Origin: Campylobacter concisus
GTDB taxonomy: Bacteria > Campylobacterota > Campylobacteria > Campylobacterales > Campylobacteraceae
Direction: 5' to 3'
DNA length: 64,000 bases
Assembly (NCBI RefSeq): GCF_003048615.2
Contig: NZ_CP049263.1
Span: 868,001 to 932,000 of the forward strand
Part shown: in pieces, positions 1-7,513 of the stretch
How the letters are laid out: each line of letters begins with the position of its first letter
Position numbering within the stretch: the first letter of the stretch is position 1
The notes under the pieces: generated by a model
What the model was told of the DNA's origin: nothing
The model's database searches: none
What the model saw: only the letters and a program-made list of their open reading frames with translations
Position numbers and translations under genes: made by a program

Positions 1-933
1 AATGCGATAACATTTGCCGACTCATCAAAGCTGCTTGACGCGGACGTAGTCTTTGCCATAGGCAATCCTTTTGGCGTAGGCGAGAGCATTACTCAAGGCA
101 TCGTTTCAGGGCTAAACAAAGATGATATCGGACTTAATCAATATGAAAATTTCATCCAAACAGACGCCTCTATAAACCCTGGCAACTCAGGTGGCGCTTT
201 GGTTGATAGCAGAGGCTATTTAGTCGGTATAAACTCAGCCATACTTTCAAAAAGTGGTGGCAACAACGGCATAGGTTTTGCGATCCCATCAAATATGGTA
301 AAAGATATCGCTAAAAAGCTGATAACTGACGGCAAGATCGAGCGTGGATTTATCGGCGTAACGATAGCAAATTTAACTGATGAGCAAAAAGAGCTTTATA
401 CAAATAAAGAGGGTGCTTTAATAAGCGGCGTAGAGCAGGGCATGCCAGCAGATGAAGCGGGACTAAAAAGAGGCGACTTGGTTATCTCAGCAAACGGCAA
501 AGCTATCAAAAATGCAAATGATCTTAAAAATTTCATCGGCTCACTAACTCCAAATAGCAGCGTTGATATAACTTACGAGCGATCAAATAAAGTGATGAAT
601 ACAAAAATCAAGCTTGTAAATATGGATCACAATGCAAAAGATGCGACAAAAAGCGTCATCATCGATGGTCTTAGCGTTAGCAATCTAAGCGATGAGATAA
701 GATTTAAGTATAAGATCAGCCCAGATACTCAAGGCGTGCTTGTAACTGACGTAAAATCTGGCTCAAAAGCTGAAGACTTTGGCTTTGAAAGAGGCGATGT
801 GATCGTTCAAGTTGGCGAAGAGAGCATAAAAGATATTCAAACATTTGCAAGCACTGTTAAAAATGCAAAAGGCAAAAAGACGCTAGTGTGGATAAACCGC
901 GGTGGCATCATGCAAGGCCTTGTTATAAAATAA
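1..933 (+). CDS. htrA: HtrA/DegP-family periplasmic serine protease (5' end cut by window)
   Basis: This is the C-terminal two thirds of a trypsin-like periplasmic protease and chaperone that degrades misfolded envelope proteins. The frame is open from base 1, so the gene starts upstream of the window. The catalytic serine lies in GNSGGAL (serine codon at 187-189), after the typical FIQTDASINP stretch. Two PDZ domains follow, roughly codons 115-205 and 220-310, each with a GLKRGD or GFERGD-type ligand loop. The catalytic His and Asp must lie upstream and cannot be seen. It is followed by a perfect hairpin terminator, then by the cprRS-like regulator genes, the same neighbourhood as in C. jejuni, where HtrA is also secreted and cleaves host junction proteins (family knowledge). 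The family assignment is secure. Confidence 0.95.
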   Translation, partial: NAITFADSSKLLDADVVFAIGNPFGVGESITQGIVSGLNKDDIGLNQYENFIQTDASINPGNSGGALVDSRGYLVGINSAILSKSGGNNGIGFAIPSNMVKDIAKKLITDGKIERGFIGVTIANLTDEQKELYTNKEGALISGVEQGMPADEAGLKRGDLVISANGKAIKNANDLKNFIGSLTPNSSVDITYERSNKVMNTKIKLVNMDHNAKDATKSVIIDGLSVSNLSDEIRFKYKISPDTQGVLVTDVKSGSKAEDFGFERGDVIVQVGEESIKDIQTFASTVKNAKGKKTLVWINRGGIMQGLVIK

Positions 934-937
934 CCAC

Positions 938-963
938 TTAAGAGCTGAAATTTCAGCTCTTAA
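938..963 (+). terminator. Rho-independent terminator after htrA
   Basis: A perfect 13-bp inverted repeat (TTAAGAGCTGAAA / TTTCAGCTCTTAA) starts five bases after the htrA stop and is followed by a T-rich tail (ACTCTTTT). Confidence 0.85.
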
Positions 964-990
964 CTCTTTTAAATTTTTAAAACCTTTATC

Positions 991-999
991 TGCTATAAT
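991..999 (+). promoter_or_regulatory. Extended -10 promoter for cprR
   Basis: TGCTATAAT is an extended -10 box of the Campylobacter sigma-70 type, about 30 bases before the response-regulator ATG and after the htrA terminator. The two-component pair therefore probably has its own promoter. No convincing -35 box is visible, as is usual in this genus. Confidence 0.7.
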
Positions 1000-1030
1000 C
1001 CTTAAAAATAAATTTACATCAGGAAAGATC

Positions 1031-1708
1031 ATGACTAGAATTTTAATGATAGAAGATGATATGGAGCTTGCTGAAATTTTAACTGAATACCTAGAAAACT
1101 ACGACATAAAAGTAACGACGGCCGAGGAGCCATATATCGGACTATCTACTTTAAACACAAGCGAATTTGACCTAGTTATCCTTGATCTTACGCTCCCTGG
1201 CATGGACGGACTAGAGGTGTGCAAAGAGATAAGAAAAAAGCACAATATCCCTATAATCATCTCAAGCGCAAGGCACGATATAACAGACAAAGTAAATGCC
1301 CTAGATAATGGCGCGGACGACTATCTACCAAAGCCTTATGACCCACAAGAGCTGCTGGCTCGTATCAAAAGCCATCTAAGAAGGCAGAGTATCGCTCCTG
1401 CAAATGACGCGAGAAATTTAAATAAAGACTTGGTTTTAAAAGACTTTGAGCGTGAAATTTTATTTAAAGGCAGCGTGCTAAATTTAACCGCAGCAGAGTA
1501 TGACATCTTAAAATATCTGCTTCAAAAAGAGGGCGGAGCGGTCACTAGAGAGGAGCTCATCTACAACTGCGAGAGCATAAATGAAGATAGCTCAAACAAA
1601 AGTATCGACGTCATCATCGGCAGAATTCGCCAAAAACTAAATGAAAATCCAAAAGAGCCAAAATACATCCACGCTATCCGCGGCATCGGCTACAAGTTGG
1701 TCCTTTGA
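1031..1708 (+). CDS. cprR: OmpR-family response regulator, CprR-like
   Basis: A 225-residue DNA-binding response regulator. The receiver domain (residues 1-115) has the acidic pair D9/D10, phospho-acceptor Asp52 in LVILDLTLPGMDG and Lys101 in LPKPYD. The C-terminal winged helix (about 125-225) ends in RGIGYKLVL, typical of OmpR/PhoB proteins. The ATG follows AGGAAAGATC. Its stop overlaps the ATG of the adjoining sensor kinase (TGATG), so the two are co-translated. In C. jejuni the regulator next to htrA is CprR, which controls envelope and biofilm traits; the symbol is given on family plus position. Confidence 0.88.
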   Translation: MTRILMIEDDMELAEILTEYLENYDIKVTTAEEPYIGLSTLNTSEFDLVILDLTLPGMDGLEVCKEIRKKHNIPIIISSARHDITDKVNALDNGADDYLPKPYDPQELLARIKSHLRRQSIAPANDARNLNKDLVLKDFEREILFKGSVLNLTAAEYDILKYLLQKEGGAVTREELIYNCESINEDSSNKSIDVIIGRIRQKLNENPKEPKYIHAIRGIGYKLVL

Positions 1709-2949
1709 TGCCAAGATCTTCTATATTTATCACGATAACATTTATCTTTGGGCTCGCGCTCGTTTCGATATTTCTAGCCTTTTTATGGCTCATGGGCTTT
1801 GACAAGCAAAACTACACAAGAGAGCTAAATAACAAATACTCAAACGTCGCAAGGACAAATTTGCTCTACATGGGTGGCATCATAAACAAAGCTCAGTACG
1901 ACCGCCAGCTCTCAAACATCGACATGCCAGAGATCACAGCTAAAAATGAAAAAGAAGAAATTTTAAAAAATGCAGCCGTTTTAGAAGAAATTTCAAGTGA
2001 TCTAGGATCAAGTGCGATCTTGCTTTATGATAAGCATCACTACCTAAAGATCGAGCATTTAGATGAGCTAAAGCTTTTGATGGATAAAGAATTTCAGCCT
2101 TATAGATATGAGGTGATAAAGGCTGTGTTTTTGGTAGTTGCGGTCATTTTGCTCGCTGCTTATATCTTTGTCATCTATAAGATAAAGCCGCTTAGAAAGC
2201 TAAAGCGTCAGATCGTGAAATTTGCAAATGGCGAGCTTGACGGTGTGCAAAATGTCGGCAACGGTAAGGATGAAATTTCTGAAGTTTCAGAGGCATTTTA
2301 TGAGGCTGTTTGTCAGATCAAAGCACTAAATGACTCAAGGCATCTTTTCTTAAGAAATATCATGCACGAGCTAAAAACGCCTATCACAAAGGGGCTGATC
2401 GCTGCTCAAATGATAGAAAAAAGCAAAAATCAAGAGAGGCTAATCTCCGTCTTTCACAAGCTTGAAAATTTAATAAACGAGCTTGCAGCGATCGAGCAGA
2501 TCACTTCAAAGATAGGACTTACCAATAAAACGCCTTGCCTTATGAGGGATCTCATCGATGAGGCTATCGATATAGCGATGGTTGAAAAGGAGCATGTTGG
2601 TATCAGCGAGCTTGATGAGGTTAGGGTGATGGTTGATTTTAAGCTATTTTCAGTAGCTATAAAAAATATGATAGATAATGGTATAAAGTATTCAACCGAT
2701 AAGCACGTAAATATCATGGTTAGCAAGGATCATATGAAATTTATAACCCAAGGCGAGAAGCTAAAAAATGACCTTGACTTTTACATCCAGCCATTTATCA
2801 AAGGCGAGGATGCGCAAAAGAGCTTTGGTCTAGGTTTATATATAGTTAGCAACATCCTTGAGGCTCATGGACTAAAATTTGGCTATGAATACAAAAATGG
2901 AATGAATGTCTTTATTTTTGAAAATTTACAAGATATAATAGCGGCGTAA
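1708..2949 (+). CDS. cprS: Sensor histidine kinase, CprS-like
   Basis: A 413-residue inner-membrane sensor kinase and partner of the upstream regulator. It has a first transmembrane helix at about residues 6-29, a periplasmic segment of about 105 residues, a second helix at about 138-157, then a HAMP-like linker and the DHp helix with His220 in NIMHELKTP. The ATPase domain shows the N-box (NMIDNGIKYS) and a G-box (GLGLYIVSN). The ATG at 1708 is chosen over the in-frame TTG three bases earlier because it overlaps the regulator stop as TGATG. The ligand sensed by the periplasmic loop cannot be read from sequence. Confidence 0.88.
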   Translation: MPRSSIFITITFIFGLALVSIFLAFLWLMGFDKQNYTRELNNKYSNVARTNLLYMGGIINKAQYDRQLSNIDMPEITAKNEKEEILKNAAVLEEISSDLGSSAILLYDKHHYLKIEHLDELKLLMDKEFQPYRYEVIKAVFLVVAVILLAAYIFVIYKIKPLRKLKRQIVKFANGELDGVQNVGNGKDEISEVSEAFYEAVCQIKALNDSRHLFLRNIMHELKTPITKGLIAAQMIEKSKNQERLISVFHKLENLINELAAIEQITSKIGLTNKTPCLMRDLIDEAIDIAMVEKEHVGISELDEVRVMVDFKLFSVAIKNMIDNGIKYSTDKHVNIMVSKDHMKFITQGEKLKNDLDFYIQPFIKGEDAQKSFGLGLYIVSNILEAHGLKFGYEYKNGMNVFIFENLQDIIAA

Positions 2950-2979
2950 AATCAAAACCGCAAAAAAAGGAGTGTAAAA

Positions 2980-3417
2980 ATGGCGGCAAAAATCTTCTCG
3001 GCAGTTGATATTTTATCAATAATCGATCTTGAGATAGCTTTTATAAAGCGATACAAAAACGTAAAGGACTATGCGAAAAATTTATCTTTGATATATTTTT
3101 CTTTGCCAAATAGTAAAGAATATGGCGAAATTTTTGAAAAAATCCTAAGACAAACAGACGTTGTCATAAGAGAAAACGAACACTACGTAGTCGTGCTTCA
3201 CGGCACAAACGAAAGAGGCGCTAGCGAGCTACTAACTGGCATACAAGAGTTTTTAAACGCTGAGCCGATCGATCTAGTAGTTACCTATCCAAAAGACGGA
3301 AAAGACGCAAAAGAGCTTGCTATAAAACTTCAAGATGAGATAAAAGATAACTACGGTGTCTTGCTTGAGATGCTTGTAAATCAAGATAAATTTGAAGTTT
3401 TTGAAGACATCGTTTGA
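2980..3417 (+). CDS. Conserved hypothetical protein downstream of CprRS
   Basis: A 145-residue soluble protein with no signal peptide or membrane helix, preceded by a strong ribosome site (AAAGGAG) and starting 30 bases after cprS, so probably in the same transcript. It has an alternating hydrophobic/charged pattern (for example VVVLHGTNERG) suggesting a compact alpha/beta fold. I recall a hypothetical gene at the same place next to the htrA/cprRS cluster in C. jejuni. No catalytic motif is recognisable and no function is claimed. Confidence 0.75.
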   Translation: MAAKIFSAVDILSIIDLEIAFIKRYKNVKDYAKNLSLIYFSLPNSKEYGEIFEKILRQTDVVIRENEHYVVVLHGTNERGASELLTGIQEFLNAEPIDLVVTYPKDGKDAKELAIKLQDEIKDNYGVLLEMLVNQDKFEVFEDIV

Positions 3418-3725
3418 GATAAATTTAATAAAATAATTTATTAGAAAATCCAATAAAAAGCAGGTAGTGTGTTAGCACTATCTGCACCCATAACGTTATA
3501 CTAGCTAAGAGGATTTTTAATTTAAGCCTTTCTCTCTTAACAAAGAAACAAACATTTAAATTTGATTAGATTGCCTGCAAATTTTAACTTTCATTCACCC
3601 CTAAGAATTACCTACTAAAATTTGGCTTCGCTTACAGCTTAGCTCAAATTTACATCTTGGGGCAAATTTAAAACTTTACTCACTCGCCTTAGCAACTTAC
3701 TAAATTTAGGGCTCATAAGGTATTC

Positions 3726-3780
3726 GCCACTAAATTTAGAAGCGTGATATGCTCGCTCATAAAATTTTAAAATTTGCCAG
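3726..3780 (+). repeat. Imperfect direct repeat, copy 1
   Basis: This copy begins GCCACTAAA and ends CTCGCTCATAAAATTTTAA then AATTTGCCAG. It matches 4038-4091 at most positions, with the last 30 bases nearly identical. It lies in a non-coding stretch; origin unknown. Confidence 0.6.
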
Positions 3781-3826
3781 ATGCTTATCTGGCGTGATAA
3801 ATAAAATTTGCCGTAGTTTTTTAACT

Positions 3827-3895
3827 GCATGCAGTGCGAAGCGCTGGAGCATGCACCTCTAACGTGCGAGGGGTTTTACTCGGCTTCGTCTCGCA
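3827..3895. ncRNA. Candidate structured non-coding element
   Basis: Two adjacent hairpins stand out in a block that is more GC-rich than its surroundings. The first pairs GCATGCAGTGC (3827-3837) with GCGCTGGAGCATGC (3841-3854) across a GAA loop, with one G-U pair and a small bulge. The second pairs TGCGAG (3865-3870) with CTCGCA (3890-3895). No open frame covers the block. It may be a small RNA, a relic of a mobile element or simply a decayed sequence; the strand is unknown. Confidence 0.25.
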
Positions 3896-4037
3896 ACTGC
3901 AAGCAGACCGTAACTCGAGTCTCCTTGTCTCCCTTTTGAATAAAAAAACTGACAAATTTAATCAAGCTGTCTTTGTAAATTTTAAAATTCCGCTCACTCG
4001 CAAGAATTGACTACTGATTTTAGGTCTCGCAAAGCTT

Positions 4038-4091
4038 GCCACTAAAATCAGAGCCGAAATTACTCGCTCATGAAATTTTAAAATTTGCCAG
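4038..4091 (+). repeat. Imperfect direct repeat, copy 2
   Basis: Second copy of the repeat at 3726-3780. It begins GCCACTAAAA and ends CTCGCTCATGAAATTTTAAA then ATTTGCCAG. The bases just before both copies also share the theme 'acctactaaaattt'. Confidence 0.6.
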
Positions 4092-4213
4092 AGCTTCATA
4101 TATGCAAAATTACCTACTAAAATTTAACTTCACTAACCGCTTAGCTTACCAAAACAAATCCGTTCAGTCTCGTTTTATTTTGCTTTTTATAAAATCACCA
4201 AAACACTAGCAAA

Positions 4214-4405
4214 ATGGTAGGCAAAATGCTTGATAGTATCATCCTTGCTGTCTTAGTATATTTCGCAACATTCTTATTTATGCTTTTTATACTCGCCTTT
4301 TTTGCATTTTGGTATATAAGCGTGCCGCTACTTGTCATCTACATCGTTATAAAATTTATAAGGCATGCAAAAGAGTGCGAGAGGATATGCGGCAAGCTTG
4401 AGTAA
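4214..4405 (+). CDS. Small predicted membrane protein
   Basis: A 63-residue very hydrophobic protein with two predicted membrane spans (about residues 5-30 and 30-47) and a basic Cys-containing tail (HAKECERICGKLE). The start may be the ATG at 4214 or that at 4226; neither has a strong ribosome site. A perfect 11-bp stem terminator follows, which supports a real transcription unit. It is not recognised as a member of a named family. Confidence 0.5.
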   Translation: MVGKMLDSIILAVLVYFATFLFMLFILAFFAFWYISVPLLVIYIVIKFIRHAKECERICGKLE

Positions 4406-4410
4406 ATTTT

Positions 4411-4441
4411 AAATTTCTAGCCCAAAATGAGCTAGAAATTT
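4411..4441. terminator. Bidirectional terminator between small membrane protein and metY
   Basis: A perfect 11-bp stem (AAATTTCTAGC / GCTAGAAATTT) with a 9-base loop sits between two convergent genes. It has T-rich sequence on both sides and can serve both strands. Confidence 0.8.
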
Positions 4442-4443
4442 GT

Positions 4444-5715
4444 TTATTCTAAGGCTTGAGCCAGATCAGCTATCAGATCTTCAGCATTTTCAAGGCCTAT
4501 GCTAACTCTTATCAGCTCTTTTGTGATGCCAGCTTTGATGAGCTCTTCACTGCTTAGCTGCTGGTGCGTAGTCGATGCTGGGTGCGTGATGAGCGACTTT
4601 GTATCGCCGATATTTACCACGATCTTAAAGAGTTTTACGCGCTCTAGCATCTTTTTTGCGCGCTCAAAGCTATCAGTCTCAAAGCAAAATAGTCCATTTG
4701 CCATGCCATCTTTAAAGTATTTTTGCGCCTTTGCGTGATCTACGTTGTCGGCAAGCCCTGGGTATGCTACGCTTTTTATATGCTTGTGAGAGTTTAGAAA
4801 TTTAGCCACTTTTAGCGCGTTTTGCGAGTGTCTCTCAACCCTAACAGCAAGCGTTTCAAGCCCTTGTATGAGCTGCCAAGAGTTAAACGGAGATATCACA
4901 GCGCCGATGTCGCGCACGATAGCAAGCCTCATTCTTAGCGTGTAGATATCAAAACGATCCGTCATATCAGCATAAACGATGTCGTGATAGCTCGCATCTG
5001 GCACGTTAAAGTGCTCATATCTCTTGTTGCCTTTTAGCTTCTCGTTTAGGTGATTTGCACTTACAACAACACCTGCTAGGCTAAGGCCCTGACCGCTCAT
5101 ATATTTGCTAGCGCTATGCACGCATACATCGACGCCGTGGCGAAGTGGCTGAAAGATGATAGGCGTTGGCACGGTGTTATCAGTGATGCTGATGATGCCA
5201 TATTTGTTTGCGATTTCTACGATTTTTTCGATATTTGGGATAGAAATTTGCGGATTTGAAAGCGTTTCAAAAAATATAGCCCTAGTTTTTTCGTCTATCA
5301 AACTCTCCAGATCATCAGCTGTGTCGCTGTCAAAGACTCTAGCCTCTATGCCAAATCTTTTCAGCGTGTGCGTAAAAAGCACTGTCGTGCCGCCATAAAT
5401 TTTCTTAGCGATGATGATATTATCGCCTGCTTGGGCTAAATTTATGATGCTGTAAAACAAAGCTGACTGACCGCTTGCCGTCGCTATCGCAGCGGCTCCG
5501 CCCTCAAGTGCGGCGACCCTTTTTTCAAAGATATCTGTCGTTGGGTTGCTAAGTCTTGTGTAGATGTAGCCGTTATCTTTTAGATCAAACCTAGCAGCTG
5601 CTGTCTCGGCACTTCCAAAGTCATAAGCTGTGCTTTGAAAAATAGGCACAGCCATCGTGCCAAAGCCCTCGTTTGTGTCGTAGCCTACGTGGATCGCAGC
5701 GGTTTCTTGCCTCAT
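4444..5715 (-). CDS. metY: O-acetylhomoserine (thiol)-lyase
   Basis: A 423-residue PLP enzyme of the Cys/Met metabolism family that makes homocysteine (or methionine) from O-acetylhomoserine and sulfide (or methanethiol) in the cytoplasm. It has the family N-terminus (ETAAIHVGYDTN), the substrate-loop YTRLSNPTTDIFE, and the PLP lysine in VHSASKYMSGQG. The length is typical for MetY-type sulfhydrylases (about 420-430), longer than MetB/MetC (about 380-400), which favours this assignment. It is read from an ATG preceded by AAGGAG in a single-gene unit with terminators. It stands alone, with no other methionine genes nearby. Confidence 0.88.
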   Translation of the reverse strand: MRQETAAIHVGYDTNEGFGTMAVPIFQSTAYDFGSAETAAARFDLKDNGYIYTRLSNPTTDIFEKRVAALEGGAAAIATASGQSALFYSIINLAQAGDNIIIAKKIYGGTTVLFTHTLKRFGIEARVFDSDTADDLESLIDEKTRAIFFETLSNPQISIPNIEKIVEIANKYGIISITDNTVPTPIIFQPLRHGVDVCVHSASKYMSGQGLSLAGVVVSANHLNEKLKGNKRYEHFNVPDASYHDIVYADMTDRFDIYTLRMRLAIVRDIGAVISPFNSWQLIQGLETLAVRVERHSQNALKVAKFLNSHKHIKSVAYPGLADNVDHAKAQKYFKDGMANGLFCFETDSFERAKKMLERVKLFKIVVNIGDTKSLITHPASTTHQQLSSEELIKAGITKELIRVSIGLENAEDLIADLAQALE

Positions 5716-5792
5716 TTTTGCTCCTTGTTTAAGTAATTTTGGCGTAAATTATACATTAGCAAAGCCAAAATTTAGGGGATAAAATCAAATTT

Positions 5793-5801
5793 TGATATAA
5801 T
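5793..5801 (+). promoter_or_regulatory. Extended -10 promoter
   Basis: TGATATAAT is an extended -10 box about 23 bases before the TTG start at 5824, in the divergent gap between metY and the next forward genes. Confidence 0.65.
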
Positions 5802-5823
5802 TTGCCAAAAAAAAAGGAAAAAT

Positions 5824-6156
5824 TTGAACCAAGTCACGGACAAATTTAAACGTGTAAAATATCTTCGTGCGCTAGAAAAATTTGCAAAATCAGCGATAAA
5901 TGGGCTAAAAAGAGATGACTTTGACGAGACTGAGTTTCGCCAAAGAGTTGAGAAAAACGCGAAAGTCATCGAAAAAGTAGAGGCCGTTTATCTTGATCAG
6001 CCATACTCAAAGGCGCTAGAAAATTTTATAAATTTACTTATCAAAAATGCCTCAAAAGAGGAGCTTTTAAAGGCGGCAAATCTACTTGATAAGCTAAAAA
6101 ATCAAAAGACATATAAAAAAGAAAAGCATAAAAATAAATTTAAGGATGAGGATTGA
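5824..6156 (+). CDS. Conserved hypothetical protein, TTG start
   Basis: A 110-residue, very basic, Lys-rich, mostly helical cytoplasmic protein with no membrane segment; the last 15 residues are almost all charged. The TTG start is chosen because AAAAGGAAAAAT sits just upstream and no ATG is available. Its stop overlaps the TTG start of the following HAD phosphatase, so the two are translationally coupled. I recall the same gene pair in C. jejuni (hypothetical plus HAD hydrolase). Function unknown. Confidence 0.75.
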   Translation: MNQVTDKFKRVKYLRALEKFAKSAINGLKRDDFDETEFRQRVEKNAKVIEKVEAVYLDQPYSKALENFINLLIKNASKEELLKAANLLDKLKNQKTYKKEKHKNKFKDED

Positions 6157-6776
6157 AAGTAGTTATTTTTGATATGGATGGCACTGTGATCGATAGCGGC
6201 GAGGCGATATATAAAACGGTAAATGAAGTAAGAGGTGAGCTAAATTTGCCGCCACTTGAAAAAGAATTTATCATAAAAGCGATCAATGAGCCAGGTAGAA
6301 ATTTAGCCCTTGAGTTTTACGGCATCGACACGCCAAGCAGGAGCTTAAAAGAGGGTTTTGAAGAGAAATTTAAGAAATTTTACGATGAGTGTGCGACTAC
6401 CTATGAGGGCGTAAAAGAGCTTTTGCAAAAGTGCAAAGAGGCTCACTATAAGGTCGTTTTGGCAAGCAACGCACCACACGATACGCTAGAGAAAATTTTA
6501 AAGAAAAATGAAATTTATGAGCTATTTGACGAGGTCATCGGCGCTAGCAAGGAGATACCGCAAAAGCCAGATCCTGCGATGCTTCACCTAGCTGTTAGTA
6601 AAACTGGGGCTAACAAGGCGATCTTTATAGGAGATAGCCTAAAAGACGAGCTAGCCGCTAAAAACGCAAATATGCCTTACGTGCAAGTTTGTTGGGGATT
6701 TGGCGAGGAGAGCAAAAGTGCCACGTATAACGCCAAAAATGTTGGCGAGGCTTGGGAGATAATATTAAATTTTTAA
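6153..6776 (+). CDS. HAD-family hydrolase, phosphoglycolate phosphatase-like
   Basis: A 207-residue cytoplasmic phosphatase of the HAD superfamily. Motif I is VVIFDMDGTVID (nucleophile Asp near residue 6), motif II is VLASNAP, and motifs III/IV are the Lys in QKPDPAM and FIGDSLKDELAAK. An alpha-helical cap lies between residues 15 and 80, as in phosphoglycolate phosphatase and beta-phosphoglucomutase. The actual substrate cannot be read from sequence. The TTG start overlaps the stop of the preceding gene. Confidence 0.85.
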   Translation: MKVVIFDMDGTVIDSGEAIYKTVNEVRGELNLPPLEKEFIIKAINEPGRNLALEFYGIDTPSRSLKEGFEEKFKKFYDECATTYEGVKELLQKCKEAHYKVVLASNAPHDTLEKILKKNEIYELFDEVIGASKEIPQKPDPAMLHLAVSKTGANKAIFIGDSLKDELAAKNANMPYVQVCWGFGEESKSATYNAKNVGEAWEIILNF

Positions 6777-6792
6777 CTTAGTTTTAATTGGC

Positions 6793-6798
6793 TATAAT
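6793..6798 (+). promoter_or_regulatory. -10 box (TATAAT) for the hypothetical-ispB-hem operon
   Basis: GGCTATAATCTT lies 26 bases before the ATG at 6825, in the short gap after the HAD gene. It likely drives the tightly packed run that continues to hemC. Confidence 0.65.
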
Positions 6799-6824
6799 CT
6801 TAAGAAATTTTCAAAGAAACAGCG

Positions 6825-7079
6825 ATGATAGATATATTTGAGGGCAGTGCGAGGGATAAATTTTATGACATTTTGTTTAACGCAAATGCCGTTTTAGTTA
6901 AAAACGAGATAGATAAAATTTTTGAGAAATTTGTGGCTATGAGCGAGCTTTGCGAAAAGCATGGCATTAGTGAAGATGAGATCAGAAATTTTATACTCTC
7001 AGAGCAAGATAAAGTTTATAACGGAGTAAATGACCTGTATATCGAGCTTAGCGGAGAAATTTTAAGCCAAAATGAGTAG
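6825..7079 (+). CDS. Small conserved hypothetical protein
   Basis: An 84-residue, acidic, helical cytoplasmic protein, first gene of a long co-directional run leading to ispB, hemA, proS and hemC. Its stop overlaps the ATG of the next gene by 8 bases. A short gene occupies the same place in C. jejuni as I recall it. No motif is recognised. Confidence 0.75.
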   Translation: MIDIFEGSARDKFYDILFNANAVLVKNEIDKIFEKFVAMSELCEKHGISEDEIRNFILSEQDKVYNGVNDLYIELSGEILSQNE

Positions 7080-7503
7080 AATTTTTGCGCTCATAGCCTT
7101 GTTGTCCGCTCTTATCTTTGCAAAAGAGCCAAATTTTGACCCAAATTCGGTCCATACGTTTGAGCTTAAAAAAGATGAGTGGGCGCGGGTCTTTATAACC
7201 GAGAAAAAAACTCAAAGGGTTGAGACTTTTGACTTTCGTTGGACGCTATTTGATAGCACAAATATCACTGTGCAAAGCTTTTTTAGGCGCTATCCAAGGC
7301 AGATGGTCTTTTCGCTAAGACAAGGACAAAACACCTACATGCAGCGAGTTTTGCCTGATTTTATGATGCCGCCAAACGAGAGCGTGAGCCTTTACATATC
7401 ATTTGTTGATTTTAGGGACAAAAAGGCGCATTTTAGGGTGGCGCTGCTAGATGAGAGCAAGCGTGTGGATGTGGGTTTTAGAGATCCGCACGAGGATAAA
7501 TAG
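7072..7503 (+). CDS. Predicted exported protein
   Basis: A 143-residue protein with a short cleavable signal peptide (about residues 1-17, MSRIFALIALLSALIFA then KEP). The mature part is beta-rich and basic, consistent with a periplasmic protein. It overlaps the preceding gene by 8 bases and ends 10 bases before the ispB ATG, so it belongs to the same operon. It has no recognised enzyme motif. Confidence 0.78.
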   Translation: MSRIFALIALLSALIFAKEPNFDPNSVHTFELKKDEWARVFITEKKTQRVETFDFRWTLFDSTNITVQSFFRRYPRQMVFSLRQGQNTYMQRVLPDFMMPPNESVSLYISFVDFRDKKAHFRVALLDESKRVDVGFRDPHEDK

Positions 7504-7513
7504 AAGGATAAAA

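Larger units (their letters stand above)
3418..4213. other. Gene-poor 0.8-kb intergenic region with repeats and hairpins
   Basis: No convincing gene is present. The stretch holds a 10-bp hairpin just after the preceding gene (3461-3486, stem GCAGGTAGTG against CACTATCTGC, no T-tract), two roughly 54-bp imperfect direct repeats (3726-3780 and 4038-4091), many AAATTT hexamers, and a GC-richer hairpin-forming block around 3827-3935. The only open frame (63 codons on the reverse strand, 3639-3830) lacks a ribosome site and follows the repeat composition, so it is not annotated. Confidence 0.6.

Noticed and set aside
3639-3830. 63-codon reverse open frame in the gap after the CprRS genes
   Set aside because: No ribosome site, composition follows the AAATTT-rich repeat, and it overlaps repeat copy 1. 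Not treated as a gene.
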